A stretch of 64,000 nt of DNA from Cynocephalus volans (GCF_027409185.1 NC_084467.1:16730501-16794500), one strand, 5' to 3'; counted from the first letter of the stretch, positions 9,870 through 21,149 are shown. Notes: generated by a model from the sequence alone, not told the origin. Program-made: numbers and translations.

Positions 9870-10045
9870 CTCTTTCTTGAGACCTACTATGTGCCTGGAA
9901 CTGTGTCAAGCATATTCCACCCTCACTCCAGTATTGGAAGGTGGGTATTATTTATCCCCATTATTACAGAGGGAGACACTGCAGCTCAGAGAGATGAAGC
10001 CACTTCCCCTCACAAGTGGGTGACAGAGCTGGAATTTTAAGTCCA
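9870..10045 (-). mobile_element. MIR SINE fossil
   Basis: Contains cctactatgtgcctggaactgtgtc, ggtgggtattatttatccccattattacagaggg and gtgacagagctggaatttt. Confidence 0.8.
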
Positions 10046-10659
10046 TGTCCTTGACTGAGCAGGGACAGTGCCAGTGGGTGGAGAGCAGAGGTGGCCCAAG
10101 GGCAGAAAGTCCTGGGGTTGAAGCTCAAGTGAAGCTGGGTCCCTTGGTCGTGGGGCCCGCTGTCTTGGTGTGGCCTGGCTGCCGGGTGGAGGTGTTTGTC
10201 CATAATCAGGCCAGTCGAGTGGTACCTTCTGTTTGGCTCACACAACAGCTACTGCAGGTCAGCCTGGCAGCAGCTTCCTACACACTCCCCTTCCAGAACC
10301 CTCTCAGCCTCAGTTTCCTCCTGTCCAGGTGTCCGTTTCACTCAGGATTGCCCACATTGGCACAGGATTAGGGAGGCCTCTCAAGACAAGGGGGCTCTGG
10401 CTTGTCTGGAACTCTGTCCCAGGGCCCTCAGCTCTCCAGTTCCTGGTTGGCCAGAGTCCTGACCCTCACAGGCAATGCCCAGACCCCCACCCAGGCAACT
10501 CCACCAAAAAGCCACTGCTGAGGCCCTAAAGGGTAGGGGAAGGGAGGGGCTCCAGGATGGGGTCAGAGGAGGAAAGTGGAGGCTCTGCCCCATCCATCCC
10601 CAGCCCTGAAGGGCTAGAGAAAGGAGAGAAATAGCAAAAGCCACGGCCTACCCCAGGCC

Positions 10660-10855
10660 TTGCGTGATCTGGTTTAATACTCGCAGCTCCCCAATGAGGC
10701 AGGTGCACAGAAACTGCCTGCTTTCCACCTGAGGAAACTGAGTCTCAGAAAGTTGCATTAACTTGCCCAAGGCCACACAGTCAGTGAAGCAGAGCAGGCA
10801 TTTGAATCCAGGTTTGTTGACTCCAGAGCCCAAGATCTGAACTTTATAACATGGA
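10660..10855 (-). mobile_element. MIR SINE, nearly complete
   Basis: Contains cacctgaggaaactgagtctcagaaagttg and cttgcccaaggccacacagtc, ending in tttgaatccaggtttgttgactccagagccc. Confidence 0.85.
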
Positions 10856-10934
10856 CGGCCAACCCTGTGGACCCAGCAACATAGAGCCTTTCCAACCCCA
10901 ACTTGGGGACGTGGCCCAGCACATCAAGTCAAGC

Positions 10935-11140
10935 CAGAGAGTAATAACACTAGTGACAACAGCAACGGCAGCCAGTGCTGACGCAAGGCTTACTCCTCAT
11001 TTTTCAAAGGAGGGAACTAAGAAACAGAGAGGTTAAGTAACTTGTCCAAGGTCACACACAATAAGTGAAAGTCTGAGGATTTGAACTCCCCAACCCTCTG
11101 GGTCAAGGTGCTGTCCCTTAACACTACACTCTACTGCCTC
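10935..11140 (-). mobile_element. MIR SINE fossil
   Basis: Contains gaaacagagaggttaagtaacttgtccaaggtcacaca and the terminal acactacactctactgcctcct. Confidence 0.8.
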
Positions 11141-11199
11141 CTAGTAAACAGTGAATAGCAGTTGCTCAACAAATACTTTTGAAGCAATGAATGAACTCA

Positions 11200-11465
11200 G
11201 CCTCTCACCTCTCTCCACCTGCTCTGTCCTCTGAGCCTTCCTCACCTCTCACCCGTCTCTCCCCACCTTGCTAGCCCACCCCTCCAATCCTCTTCTGCCT
11301 GTGGCCTCTGCAGACCTCCCCCAACTCGATCATCTTCCTCCCTCTTCATGAACTTCTCTGTCCATCCCTTTGTCTCCTATCCCACCATTGTCTCCTCCTG
11401 TTTCATTCACATGAGGGTCTCCCAAGTCTCTGTGCCCTCCCCACTTCTCTAAAAACCTTCCTGGC
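11200..11465 (+). repeat. Pyrimidine-rich tract
   Basis: About 265 bp dominated by C and T on the plus strand, with no fixed repeat unit. The minus-strand RNA of RAP1GAP would read it as purine-rich. It could be a diverged L2 body. Confidence 0.5.
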
Positions 11466-11589
11466 CCTTCAGCCTGGCTCAGCTTAAATTCTTTGCATTT
11501 TTCCTATACATGCAGCAGCTAGGAGGAGCCCAGAGCAGCCTGGGACATGGGGACTCTCCCCTCCTTTCCCTTGCCCTGCCATGACTGTA

Positions 11590-11780
11590 GTCATATCTGC
11601 ACAGCACCCTACAGTTTACACAGGCATTGTTTCATGTGATCACCACAGTGGCTTTTTGAGATTGAACATAATCTTTTTTTCAGAGGAGAAAACGGCTCCA
11701 AGAGGTTAAGGGACAAGTCCATAAGTCACAAGCCAAGGCAAGGGCAGTGCTGATGTTTGATTCCAGCCCAGGGTCCTTTC
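11590..11780 (-). mobile_element. MIR SINE fossil
   Basis: Contains tttcatgtgatcaccacagtggctttttgag and cagaggagaaaacggctccaagaggttaaggg. Confidence 0.7.
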
Positions 11781-11924
11781 ACTACATACATCCCAGCTGC
11801 TCTCAACCCAGGCCCTCAGTTCTGTCACCTTGCCTCCTGCCCCCAGTGACCTCCCCATCACAGCACCTATCCCAGGTCCAGCTCCAATCATGCCTTGTCT
11901 GGCCTGGACACCTGCCCGCTGCCT

Positions 11925-12030
11925 CCTCCTACACATGAGGAAGCAGCAGCCAGAGAGGAGGCGACTTGCCCAAGGTCACACAGAAAGCCAGTGCCAACCT
12001 GGAGTCCAGGCCAGGTACATTCCAGGTTCA
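11925..12030 (-). mobile_element. MIR SINE fragment
   Basis: Core acatgaggaagcagcagccagagagg followed by cttgcccaaggtcacacagaaagcc. Confidence 0.65.
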
Positions 12031-12254
12031 CCTTCAGCCCTTGCGGCCACGTGGCCGCCAGCCAGCAGGCCCCAGCTCTCTCCCTCTTAGAGCACCCATC
12101 TCTCCCAGGGAAAGGGCGAGGCAGGGGTGTTGGTGGGGAAGGGCCTGGCTCCTGAGTGGGATGGGCCAGGCCGGAAACAGCAGCTGCTGACAGCTCCCAG
12201 GTTTCCTGGCAACTGTCACTGCACCTCCTCCCCCTCCCTTATCTTTGCATCGAG

Positions 12255-12490
12255 GTAACAATAATAATCTCACCATCAGTCGTGAGTACAGCTCTTTGTA
12301 CTTTTCAAAAGCCCTCTTTATCTGCTCACTCCTGGGACTCTCGCAGGAACCAGAGAGGGAAATAAGGCATCATTAGGAACCCAAATTCCCACAAGGGTAA
12401 ACTGAGGCTTGGAGAGGTTAAACCACTACCTCAAGATTACCCAGCAAGGGGGAACAGGTCAGGGTTGAGAACCCAGGCCTTCCACCAGTC
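12255..12490 (-). mobile_element. MIR SINE fossil
   Basis: Contains gtaacaataataatctcacc, agggtaaactgaggcttggagaggttaaacc and ttgagaacccaggccttccacc. Confidence 0.75.
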
Positions 12491-13814
12491 CAAGGCTCCG
12501 ATGCCACACCAGGGTGGGGGATCTCAGGAGGTTCCACACTCTGCAAAACAGCAGGGTCAGACCCAGGCATGGTGCGAGAGATCGGGAAGACCAAGGACAG
12601 GTGACCAGATGTCTCCCTGGGGTGCTTCCCACCTGTTAACCAGATGGAGGGTGGGCAGGGCAGTCCTGTCTTTTTCTCTTCTGGAGAACCCAACCCTTTC
12701 AGGGCACCAGAAGGGTGGCTGGGCTGTCCTGTGTGTGGGACTTGGCCCTTTGGCCATCCAGAGATAGCTGCCCAGGATGGGGATCCCCAGGTAGGCTGGC
12801 CCCTGCTGTCTCCCTCCCAGTCTCATCTCTCTACCTCCCCCCTTCCTGTCCTATCCCAGTCACCTGGTCCTAGCCTTATCCTGCCTCGCTGGGCTGCAGA
12901 CAGAGCTCCAAACAAGCTGTGCTGTTTCACTCTCCTGAGCCTCCACATGGACTGTCCCCTCTGCTGGGGGCTCCCTTTTCCTTCTTTTCTGCCTGGTGAA
13001 CCATTCATGCTTTCAAATTCAGCTTATACAGCTGAAGCTCTGGTGGCTAGAGCAGGTGACATGTGACCACTCAGGAAGGAAGACTGCGACTGGGAGCAGG
13101 GGAGCTGGACAGGTGACAGAACCTGAAGCAAGAGCTGGAGGAGGAACCCAGCCTGAGGACCCCCCCACCCCAGCACACACATGCTGGGAAACCAGATGGA
13201 GGGTGCAGGGGGTGCTGAGGAGGGACTCTGAACCAATGAATGTGAGCCAAGAAGGATTTGTAGGGGGGACCAGAGGACAGGGGCCTGAGCGGCTCAGGCC
13301 AGCCCAGCGCCGGCCACCAGAGGTTGGGAGGGGGAGGCGTGGATCCAGGTCCTTGGGTCTCCCAGGTCTCCATGGGACCAACTGGTTCTACGAACCTGGG
13401 GTGGGGGGCGAGGGGAAGGAGCACAGACCTCAAAGTGAGTAGGGCGTTGTGCAAGGCCCCTCCCAGCCACGAGCGTCGGGTCTGAGGGGATTCTAATCTC
13501 CTGAAACTAGAGCCAAGCGGCTGCCCTGGAACTGCCCGCTCCCAGGGGGGCCACAGAGGCCATTGTTTTCTGAGCTCAACCATCCGGCACTGCCCTCCCC
13601 CTTGCTTGCCTCTGTCCCTCCCAAGGTGCCAGGGAAGGTGGCCGGGCCAGCCAGGTGAGCAGGTTTCCACAGGTAGGCCCAGGGAACCTGGCCCCCTCCT
13701 CCCGAGGCAGGGGCCTGGGCAGCTTGACACGGGTCTGGGCCACTCCTTCCCCCTTTGACCTCTGCCAGGACTCGAGAGAGAGCAGAGGGTGGGGAGAAGG
13801 GGAGGGAGCCACTG
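12491..13814. other. RAP1GAP intron, no recognised element
   Basis: GC-rich sequence with several open frames on both strands. None has splice context or a recognisable protein. I see no gene or young repeat here. Confidence 0.5.
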
Positions 13815-13960
13815 TTTGTTGGTTTAATCCTTATAACAACAACACTGAGAGGGCTGCTGCCTTCACCCATTTCACAGATAAGGAAGTAAAGGCTCAGCAA
13901 GATTTCAGTAAGGGCTGGGGGTCCCACAGGTACCAAGTGGTAGAGCTGGCAGGGTCCCTG
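13815..13960 (-). mobile_element. MIR SINE fossil
   Basis: Contains ggtttaatccttataacaacaac and cccatttcacagataaggaagtaaaggctcagc. Confidence 0.75.
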
Positions 13961-14369
13961 CAGGGAAGAGGAGGAGGGGGCCTCCAGGCTACAAGCTGGG
14001 CAGAGGGGGTGAGCAGGAAGGTGGCATGTGGTGCCCTCCCCTCACCCCACACTGGCAGAGTGCCGAGACACCCGGATCCCGGAGCTGGGCCAGGCAGTGG
14101 CCTCCTGAGCAAACAACAAGTTGGCAGCCCGAGAGGAGGTCACGGGACTGGCCCCCACCCAGGGGCACAGCACCTGGGGACCGGGCCTCCCATCCACCCC
14201 TTGCCTGCCCTGCACCCAGGTGGCCCGAGCCCTCATCCTCCTTGCCTCCCCGTGGACTTCTATGTAGACTGACTCCTCCCTGCACCCGGGACAGGGAGGA
14301 GAAGTGAATCTGAGATGACCCAGCCATGGGGCTTCTTCTTGCAAGGGAAAAACAACATTTGCTTACCCA

Positions 14370-14545
14370 GCCCAGCACTTTACAGTTTCCAAACTGCCTT
14401 CACTGTAGACCCTCATAACAGCCTCCCAAGGAACACACAGCAGGTAACATTATCTCCATTCTACCCAAGGAAAACTAAAGCCCAGACAGAGACAGTGACT
14501 TGTCCGAGCTTCCACCTTTGAAGTTTCAGCCCAGCTGCTCTTCTC
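14370..14545 (-). mobile_element. MIR SINE fossil
   Basis: Contains agcactttacagtttccaaactgccttcactgtagaccctcataacagc and taaagcccagacagagacagtgacttgtccgagc. Confidence 0.75.
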
Positions 14546-14834
14546 CTTGCCCACATTGGCATAGGACACAACTCCCACCATGGGCCTGCCACACGCTACC
14601 CCCACCCTTAGCACCCAGGGCAAGGGTGGGCCAGCGCGCCCTTCCCAGCACCCATAGGCCCACACGCAGTATTGTAGCCGCCTGCACATTCTGTCTCGCC
14701 CCCACCCCTACACTGACCTCATTGTCCCCCCCAGCCTCTGCAGCCCGGGGGTCTCCCTTCCCGGAGTGCCGCGCATTCCTTTGCTCACTTACCCACTTGA
14801 TCTTCTGCCCACTCCCCACTTGCCTTTCATTCCT

Positions 14835-14950
14835 GTGCTCAGTCATTCATTCAGAACACACGTCCTGACGCCTGCTCTGGGCCAGACAATGGTGTGGGGT
14901 GTTGGCATCACAGTGGGGTGAGCCAGGCCTCCCCCCAACAAAGCACAGCC
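14835..14950 (-). mobile_element. L2 LINE 3' end fragment
   Basis: Reverse L2 terminus: cagtcattcattcagaacacacg ... gcctgctctgggccagacaatggtgtggggtgttggc. Confidence 0.6.
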
Positions 14951-15419
14951 CCAGTGATACCGACCTGGACTGTTCTCTAGCTGTTCCTGGGGCTCTTCTG
15001 GCCTTAGCACCCAGACACTGAAACCTCCAGTGCCGAGTCCTTGTTTAATCCATTCCTTCCCCTCCGCACCAGCACTACATGGGGCTGGAGCTTGGGTTTG
15101 CCGCCTCATGGGCTCCAGGCCAGGCTGGTGAGCAGAGGTCCCTGCCTCTTGGGACTCCCTGGATGGGGTGGCCACCCAGGCCAAGGTGAAACCCCCATGG
15201 AGAGAGACAAGGTCTCCATCTCCTAACCAAAGACAGCAAAGAAAAGCCCTGGCTCTGCCTCTAAATCGCTGTGTGTTCAGGATTAAGTTGCCGTAACCTC
15301 TTCAAGCCTCTGACATCCTGCGGAGTGTGAATAGGAGAGAAACTGGAAACTGAGTCCATCAAGGACTGGTTGGAAGTGGAAGCCTGGAAGAGAGCTTTTC
15401 TCTCTGGAGGGGGCCTAAA

Positions 15420-15585
15420 ACTCCTCCAAGTCACTTCTCTGAGCCTCAGTTTCCTCATCTGCAAAATGGGATAGTGATATCTACATTGCAGGGTGTTGCG
15501 TGCAACAAATTAGATACTACATGTAGAATCTGACTAGCCTAGAGCTGAGTATACAGTAAGTACTCAATGAATTACCGGCTCTTGC
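15420..15585 (+). mobile_element. MIR SINE fossil
   Basis: Contains cttctctgagcctcagtttcctcatctgcaaaatggg and the end cagtaagtactcaatgaatt. Confidence 0.8.
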
Positions 15586-15589
15586 CCGG

Positions 15590-15825
15590 AGAGGCAGTAC
15601 AGCACCGGAGTGTGGGCTCTGGAGCCATACTGCCTGATTCCAATCTTAACACGGCCACTTAACAGCTGTGTGACCTTGGGAAAGTCAATTAACCTGTCTG
15701 AGCCTCAGTTACCCCATCCACAAAATGGGGATACCAACAGTGTCAGCCTCTGAGGGTTGTCACGAGGATTAAATGAGTTCATATTTGTAAAAAGTGCCTG
15801 ATAAACAGTAACCATGAGCCTTTCC
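15590..15825 (+). mobile_element. MIR SINE, near full length
   Basis: Starts gaggcagtacagcaccggagtgtgggctctggagcc and runs through gtgtgaccttgggaaagtc and gaggattaaatgagtt to the 3' end. It lies directly after another MIR in the same orientation. Confidence 0.9.
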
Positions 15826-16261
15826 CTGTCCTCCCTTCTCTTCCTTCTTTCCTGCCTCTGTAGGCTCCTGAGGACTGAGGCAGGACTCCTAGGGGAAAGT
15901 TGTGAGAAGGCAGACTAGAGTTCAGCACGGGAAACAATGGGAGAAATGGAGCGGCCCCAGAGTAGAACCACCAGCCGTGTAGGGTGCTGAGCTCCCAGCC
16001 AAGCAAAGGCCGAGTGAGCCTCTCAGGGGTGCGGTCGCGTAGATCCTGAGGTGTGGGAACGGGAGGAGCGAGGGGCTTGACTAGATGGCCTCCCAGGTGC
16101 CTCCCATATTTGGAATTCTATGCCTCCTGATACTCTAGGATCCCTGTGGCCAAAGGTAGAGGCAGTGGATGACTTCCCACGACTTTGAGGAACTGGACTT
16201 TCCTGGTTCTGCTGAGACACAGACATTGCTACCACTTCCTTAGAGGGCTGTTTGGCCACAA

Positions 16262-16740
16262 CTATTAAAGATTAAAACGAGCACACTCTTTGGCCCAGCA
16301 ACTCTGTTTTTAGGTATTTATTTTCCAGAAATACTTACACAAATACACAAAGATATGTGAACAAAAGACATTCGATGCAGCAGGGTTCGCAATAGCTAAA
16401 ATCTGGAAGCCACCCAAGGTCCATTAAAAGGAGGTTGGCTAAATACATCAAGGCATCTGCAGACCATGGAATACTACGCAGCAACGACAAAGAGGGTCTT
16501 CAGGCTTGACAGAAAAGGGGTTTGAGGCATACTGTTAAGTGAATAAAGCAAGTTGCGCACAACAAAAATCTTATGTGTAAAAATTTTAAATTACATGTAA
16601 AAGTTCACATGGGTTGTCTCTGAGCAGCAGGACCACTAAGAACTTCTGCCTTCTGTGTCAAGTATGTTTCTGTGTTGTTTGGGTTTAAATAATGAGCACT
16701 CATTATTTTTGTACTCAAGAAAAAAAAAAAAAGATTTAAA
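16262..16740 (+). mobile_element. L1M-type LINE 3' fragment
   Basis: Recognisable old L1 3' sequence: cactctttggcccagcaactctg, then gcagcagggttcgcaatagc, ggaatactacgcagca and gttaagtgaataaagcaagttgcgc, ending in an A-rich tail near 16720-16743. It is 5' truncated and contains no reverse-transcriptase frame. Confidence 0.85.
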
Positions 16741-16741
16741 A

Positions 16742-16935
16742 AAACTGAGCACTTACTAAGTCAGCTCTCTGAGGACCTTTACCTTTTTCAGGCATCTTAA
16801 GGAGTCTTCTCCCCTTACTCCAAGAAGGAGAAGCTGACACCATGACCAATGTCCCCTAGCCAGGAGAAAGAGCTGGGCTATAAACCAGTTCTGGCTGACT
16901 CCAAAGCCCACATTCTTTCCCCTACACTAGGCCCT
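16742..16935 (-). mobile_element. MIR SINE fossil
   Basis: Starts actgagcacttactaagtc and ends ggctgactccaaagcccacattctttcc, abutting the L1M tail. Confidence 0.75.
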
Positions 16936-17089
16936 AGGCAACCTGCTCTGAGGGCCAGGGAAGAGAGAAGGCAGGACAGAGGCGGCCCAGGCAGCTGGGC
17001 ACAGGACTGTGTCCTGGGACCTCAGCCATCACATCCTGGGAGCCAGGCCAGCTGTGGTTAGCCTGTGCAGGGGCAGGGCTGTCTCCCTC

Positions 17090-17346
17090 ATTTGTAAATG
17101 CAAATACAGGCTCTGCTCCCAGCTGCAGCTCCATGCCCTGAGCTGCCCCAGGCTGGCAGGTGCCCAGCCCCACCCCTGGCACTACCCTCCCAGGCCTCAG
17201 GGTCACCAGGCAGGTGGGCATGCGCTGGCCCAGGCCCTTCCTTAGTTATTTAGGCTCTAAATAACTTTCTGTGTTGATCAACCTGTTTCTGGAATGTGGT
17301 GTTGATGAAGGTCACTTGTCACCTTCTCAGTGAGAGTCTGGAATGC
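17090..17346. promoter_or_regulatory. Candidate intronic enhancer (motif cluster)
   Basis: Within about 250 bp there is a perfect octamer ATGCAAAT (17098-17105) and a perfect 10-bp inverted repeat agttatttag/ctaaataact with a 3-nt spacer (17244-17266, MEF2-like half sites). There is also a 10-bp palindrome gttgatcaac (17273-17282) and two TEAD-type GGAATG sites (17291-17296 and 17340-17345). No known repeat covers 17180-17380. Enhancer activity is inferred only. Confidence 0.35.
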
Positions 17347-17384
17347 TGATGAGCACACCTGCATGTGGTGGGTCAGTGAACAGA

Positions 17385-17560
17385 CCTGGAAGTCAGACCG
17401 AGCTCCGTTCAAATCAAGCTCTAGCTATGAGGCCTGGGGTGAGTCACTTCACCTCTCTGAGCCTCAGCTGTAACATGGTGTTGATAATTCCTCCGCGCAG
17501 GGCTGCTGGGAGAATTCAATGCATTGACGCAAGTAAAAACACTTGCGAAGCTAGAAGCCA
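17385..17560 (+). mobile_element. MIR SINE fossil
   Basis: Contains ctggggtgagtcacttcacctctctgagcctcagc and gctgggagaattcaatgcattgacgcaagt. Confidence 0.8.
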
Positions 17561-17889
17561 CCTTGCATGTGTAGTGGGGGTTGTGATCCTGCAAGTGTGT
17601 GCACGGGGCATGTGCGTATCTGTGCCCATGTGGAGTGAGCAAGGGTAGGTCCTGGCTGAACCAGAGAGCCCTGCCCTACAGAACCATCCGGTGGGTGGCC
17701 AGTGTCTGACACTTGTTGGGAGCCAGCGCCGAGCTTTCTGCAGCTCTGCCTGGTGATGGGAGAGGGTGTGTGTGACTCTGTGGGTGAGAATGGAGACGGG
17801 AGGCCTGGCAGGAATGTGACGTGGATGTGGGAAAGAAGGAGCTCACGTCTGGGGTGTGGGTGGGTTTGTGTGCGAGCGTGTTTGGATCT

Positions 17890-18390
17890 GATCACACCAC
17901 CCACCTGCCTGACAGCCCCCGATGGCTTCCCACTGCATGCAGGATGGAGACGTGGCTGCCTCACGTGGCCTCCAGGGCCCTGCGTGTCTGCCTCCTCATC
18001 AAGGGCCTCTCTTCTCCTTCTCAGTCTCCTTTCAGCTCCTCAAACCCATGGTGCTCCAGGCCTTTGCACACACCATACCCGCAGCCCATTACACTTTCCC
18101 CATCCTCCCCCATCACACCTTGAGTGCTATGCTTTTATTCAGTGTTTCTGGAGCCTCCTCCCCAGACAGGGAGAAGCCGCCCCCACCCTGACCAGCTTCC
18201 CCAGAAGCCTGTTCTGGACCTTCACAGATTCATCAGCTTGGTTTGCACATTTCACGCCATGATCATTAGACCTCTATCAGTCTTTCCCTCTAGAAATGGA
18301 GCTTCCTCAGGTCAGGACTGGCTCTGTTCAGGGGCCTGGCACATAGTCGATGCCCAGTTATGATCTTCTGCATGAATGAATGTGTACACA
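17890..18390 (+). mobile_element. L2 LINE 3' portion
   Basis: Runs from ccccgatggcttcccactgcatgcaggatgg through caggcctttgcacacacc to ggggcctggcacatagtcgatgcccagtt and a gaatgaatg tail. The open frames across it are diverged LINE or noise. Confidence 0.75.
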
Positions 18391-18455
18391 CGATTCTGTG
18401 TTCCTGACTGAAGCTGTCTGTACAAGGGTCACGTCTATAAGAGTGAGTAGGGAAA

Positions 18456-18485
18456 GGTGTGTGTGTGTGTGTGTATGCATGTGTA
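18456..18485. repeat. Short (GT)n microsatellite
   Basis: About ten GT units, then tatgcatgtg. Confidence 0.85.
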
Positions 18486-18789
18486 AGGGGTCATCTCACT
18501 GAACCTCTGGCCTGGTGGGTGGGTGAGCTGGGAATGACCAAGGCATTTCAGGGCCAGTGTCCCAGGGCAGCTGGGATAAGAGGGGGAGCAGGGATAAATT
18601 CCTATGCCTCCCTTGACTCCAAGCCCCTCCTAAAATGGTCAGGCCCAGGGTCTGTGTAGCAGGCCTCAGCATACCTCTGGGCAGCAGGGCCAGCCAGGTG
18701 GGCTCCAGGCCCCTGTCTTCTCAGCTACCTCCACCTGCTGCCATGAGATGATCTAGAATGTTCTAGATTTGGGGTAGGGGAAAGAGTCC

Positions 18790-19115
18790 TGTTTCTGCCT
18801 CATGTTCTTCACAGTTACTCTGCCCTCTGCCTGGACCATCTTTCCCACAGCCAGCTTCTTCCCATTTAGGCCTCAGAGAGGCCCTCCCCTGATACCCTGG
18901 GCAAAGGCAAGCACCTTCACACCCACCTTGTCACTACGCATTACCCATCTGAAACCACCTTATTTGTCAGCTGGCTCATGTTGCATCTGTCTCCTGCACC
19001 GAGAGGTAACGTGCATGAGGCAGAGACCATGTTCTCAGGTTCCCTGCTGTCCATGGACACTAGTACCCAACACATGGTAAGGACTTGATAAGTATTTGTT
19101 GAATAAACAAATGGC
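18790..19115 (+). mobile_element. L2 LINE 3' portion
   Basis: Contains ctctgcctggaccatctttccc, cctcagagaggccctcccctg and the end caacacatggtaaggacttgataagtatttgttgaataaa. Confidence 0.75.
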
Positions 19116-19360
19116 TATGGGAAGACTTGAAAGAATCCTGTGAGGTGAATATTGCCCCTGTTTGCAGTCGTGGAAATGCAGGTTCAAAGAGTTTAAGTCT
19201 CTAGCCCAAGGTCACACAGCAAACATCTGGACCAAGTCAAACTTAGGGACGATCTGACTCCACTAGAACCCCAGCACATCAGAGCGTATCAGAGTCAATC
19301 TTCCCATTTCATAAGTACGAAAATGAGCCTCAGAGAGGAAGAGTGATGTTTCTCCAGGTC
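19116..19360 (-). mobile_element. Two adjacent MIR fragments
   Basis: Positions 19116-19260 carry gtttaagtctctagcccaaggtcacacagc. Positions 19290-19350 carry tcccatttcataagtacgaaaatgagcctcagagag. Confidence 0.65.
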
Positions 19361-19410
19361 ACCTGGGCCCAAAATGTTTGTTCCGTCCTGCAGTGATTTG
19401 AAACAGCTGC

Positions 19411-19601
19411 CCTGAGGGCCGGCCCGTGGCTCACTTGGGAGAGTGCGGTGCAGATAACACCAAGGCCACAGGTTTGGATCCCTATATAGGGATGGCCGGT
19501 TAGCTCACTTGGAGAGCGTGGTGCTGACAACACCAAGCCAAGGGTTAAGATCCCCTTACGGTCATTTAAAAAAAAAAAAAAAGGGAGAGTGGGGTGCTGG
19601 T
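19411..19601 (+). mobile_element. CYN-type SINE, dimer, with target duplications
   Basis: Two tRNA-Ile-like units (ggccggcccgtggctcactt and ggccggttagctcacttgg), then ccttacggtcattt and an A15 tail. A 14-bp duplication tttgaaacagctgc is at 19397-19410 and 19602-19615. Eighteen bases (gggagagtggggtgctgg) lie between the A tail and the second duplication, perhaps a small 3' transduction. Confidence 0.85.
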
Positions 19602-19669
19602 TTTGAAACAGCTGCACTGTTACGTTGGGTCAGCCCTTTAAATGCACCTCCTCACTGCCTCTCACTCAC

Positions 19670-19800
19670 CTGAGCTGGGGGCTACTAACATCCCCGGTGC
19701 ACAGAGTAAGAAACCGAGGCTCAGAGAGGTGAGGGACTTCCCAAGATCACCAGCCAAGACTCAGTGCCAGGCCTGTCAGACTCCAAAGCCAGCATTCCCA
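19670..19800 (-). mobile_element. MIR SINE fragment
   Basis: Core agaaaccgaggctcagagaggtgagggacttcccaagatcacc. Confidence 0.7.
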
Positions 19801-19939
19801 GGGCCAGTGTCAAGGCCAGTGCCCACAGCCGGGGAGTGTGCTCACGCGTAGGCCGGCCTCACCTCCCCGCAGGCAGTGAGCTTCCAGAGGGCGGAGTCCT
19901 CACACAGTAACTGCACCCTCTGCAGGCCCAGCACGCGAC

Positions 19940-20200
19940 ACCAGCAGCAGTAATGGCCATGGCAGCATCTACGGGGCATTCCTCTGCACCAGGCCCTGGT
20001 TTTAGGCCGTGGCACACGTGATCTCATTTAATCCCCCACAACAGTCTGCAGGGTAGTACTTTTATTGCCCTCATTTACAGGTGAGGAAATCGAGGCCCCC
20101 AGAAGTCACCCAACTTGCCCAAGTCACCCAGCCAACCAGTGGTGAGGCCGCGCCCACAGTCCAGGCCTGGAGTCTGGGCTCGAGGCTTACACAGCACTGC
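19940..20200 (-). mobile_element. MIR SINE fossil
   Basis: Contains gtgatctcatttaatcccccacaacagtctgcagggtagtac and caggtgaggaaatcgaggcc. Confidence 0.8.
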
Positions 20201-20334
20201 ATCAAGAGCACAGCGCGGGGCTCAATGAGCACTTGCAGACTGACTGTCAAAGAGCAGTTTATGCAGCAAACTGGGGTAGGAGCAGGGGTGGGGGATCATG
20301 GGCCCTGGCAGGCCTCTGACCATGGTGACCTGGG

Positions 20335-20975
20335 GCTTCAGAGCCCTCCAGGGCACCCCGCAAGACATCCCAACAGAGTTTGCAGGGACACGATCCGGCA
20401 TGACCTGCCTCTCCTCCCTTCACCTGCCAGGCCCAACTTGGTCCTGTGCTTGGCACCTGCCACCACACGCTTTTCTTTTCCACATTGCTAACCTGCCACC
20501 TCCTCTTCCTGGAACATTCTCTTGGCACTGGACCTCCCTCCCTGACCACAGACACAGACACACATAGCCACTTGGCCCACTTTGACTTCTGCATCACCTC
20601 CTCCAGGAAGCCCCTGATTCCCAGGTGTGGGATGGAGTCCCTTCCCTGACCTTTCAGTCCCCCCACCCTCAAGCCTCCCCCATCAGCACTGGTCACTCCC
20701 ATTAGAACCACCACTTTCCTTATTTCCCTCTTTAGACTGTGATCCCATGAGAAGAGTGGCCTTGGGGAGGCCCATGGCTCACTTGGGAGAGTGTGGTGCT
20801 GACAACACCAAGTCAAGGGTTAAGATCCCCTTACTGGTCATCTTTAAAAAAAAGGGGAGAAGAGTGGACTCGTCTGCTAGTTCCACTGCCATGTCAGCAG
20901 TGTCTAGCTCAAGGTTTGGTCCTCAGAGGACATCCCTACACTCACTGCTTATTGAACTAATCTGATGAATGAATG
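20335..20975 (+). mobile_element. L2 LINE 3' portion, interrupted by a CYN SINE
   Basis: L2 body (cctcttcctggaacattctcttggc, ctccaggaagcccctgattcc) resumes after the SINE at 20760-20856 and ends with gaactaatctgatgaatgaatgaatg. The nesting shows that the L2 is the older element. Confidence 0.75.
20760..20856 (+). mobile_element. CYN-type SINE, monomer
   Basis: A single tRNA-Ile-like unit (ggcccatggctcacttgggagag to ccttactggtcatcttt) with an A8 tail. An 11-bp duplication gagaagagtgg is at 20749-20759 and 20857-20867. Confidence 0.85.
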
Positions 20976-21149
20976 AATGACTGTCTTGGGGAAGACCCTG
21001 AGCTCACGAAAGCCTTTATAGGATCTGGGATATTAGACACGTCCCCTCCTTAACCATCTCAACCCAGCCACCACAGTGCCTGAAATTCTGCCACTGGAGA
21101 GTCTCTCCTTGGATTGAGTCTTTTCTCTCAAAATGCAAATACTTAGAAA

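Noticed and set aside
16262-16740. Active L1
   Set aside because: Only a diverged 3' part is present, without any reverse-transcriptase frame.
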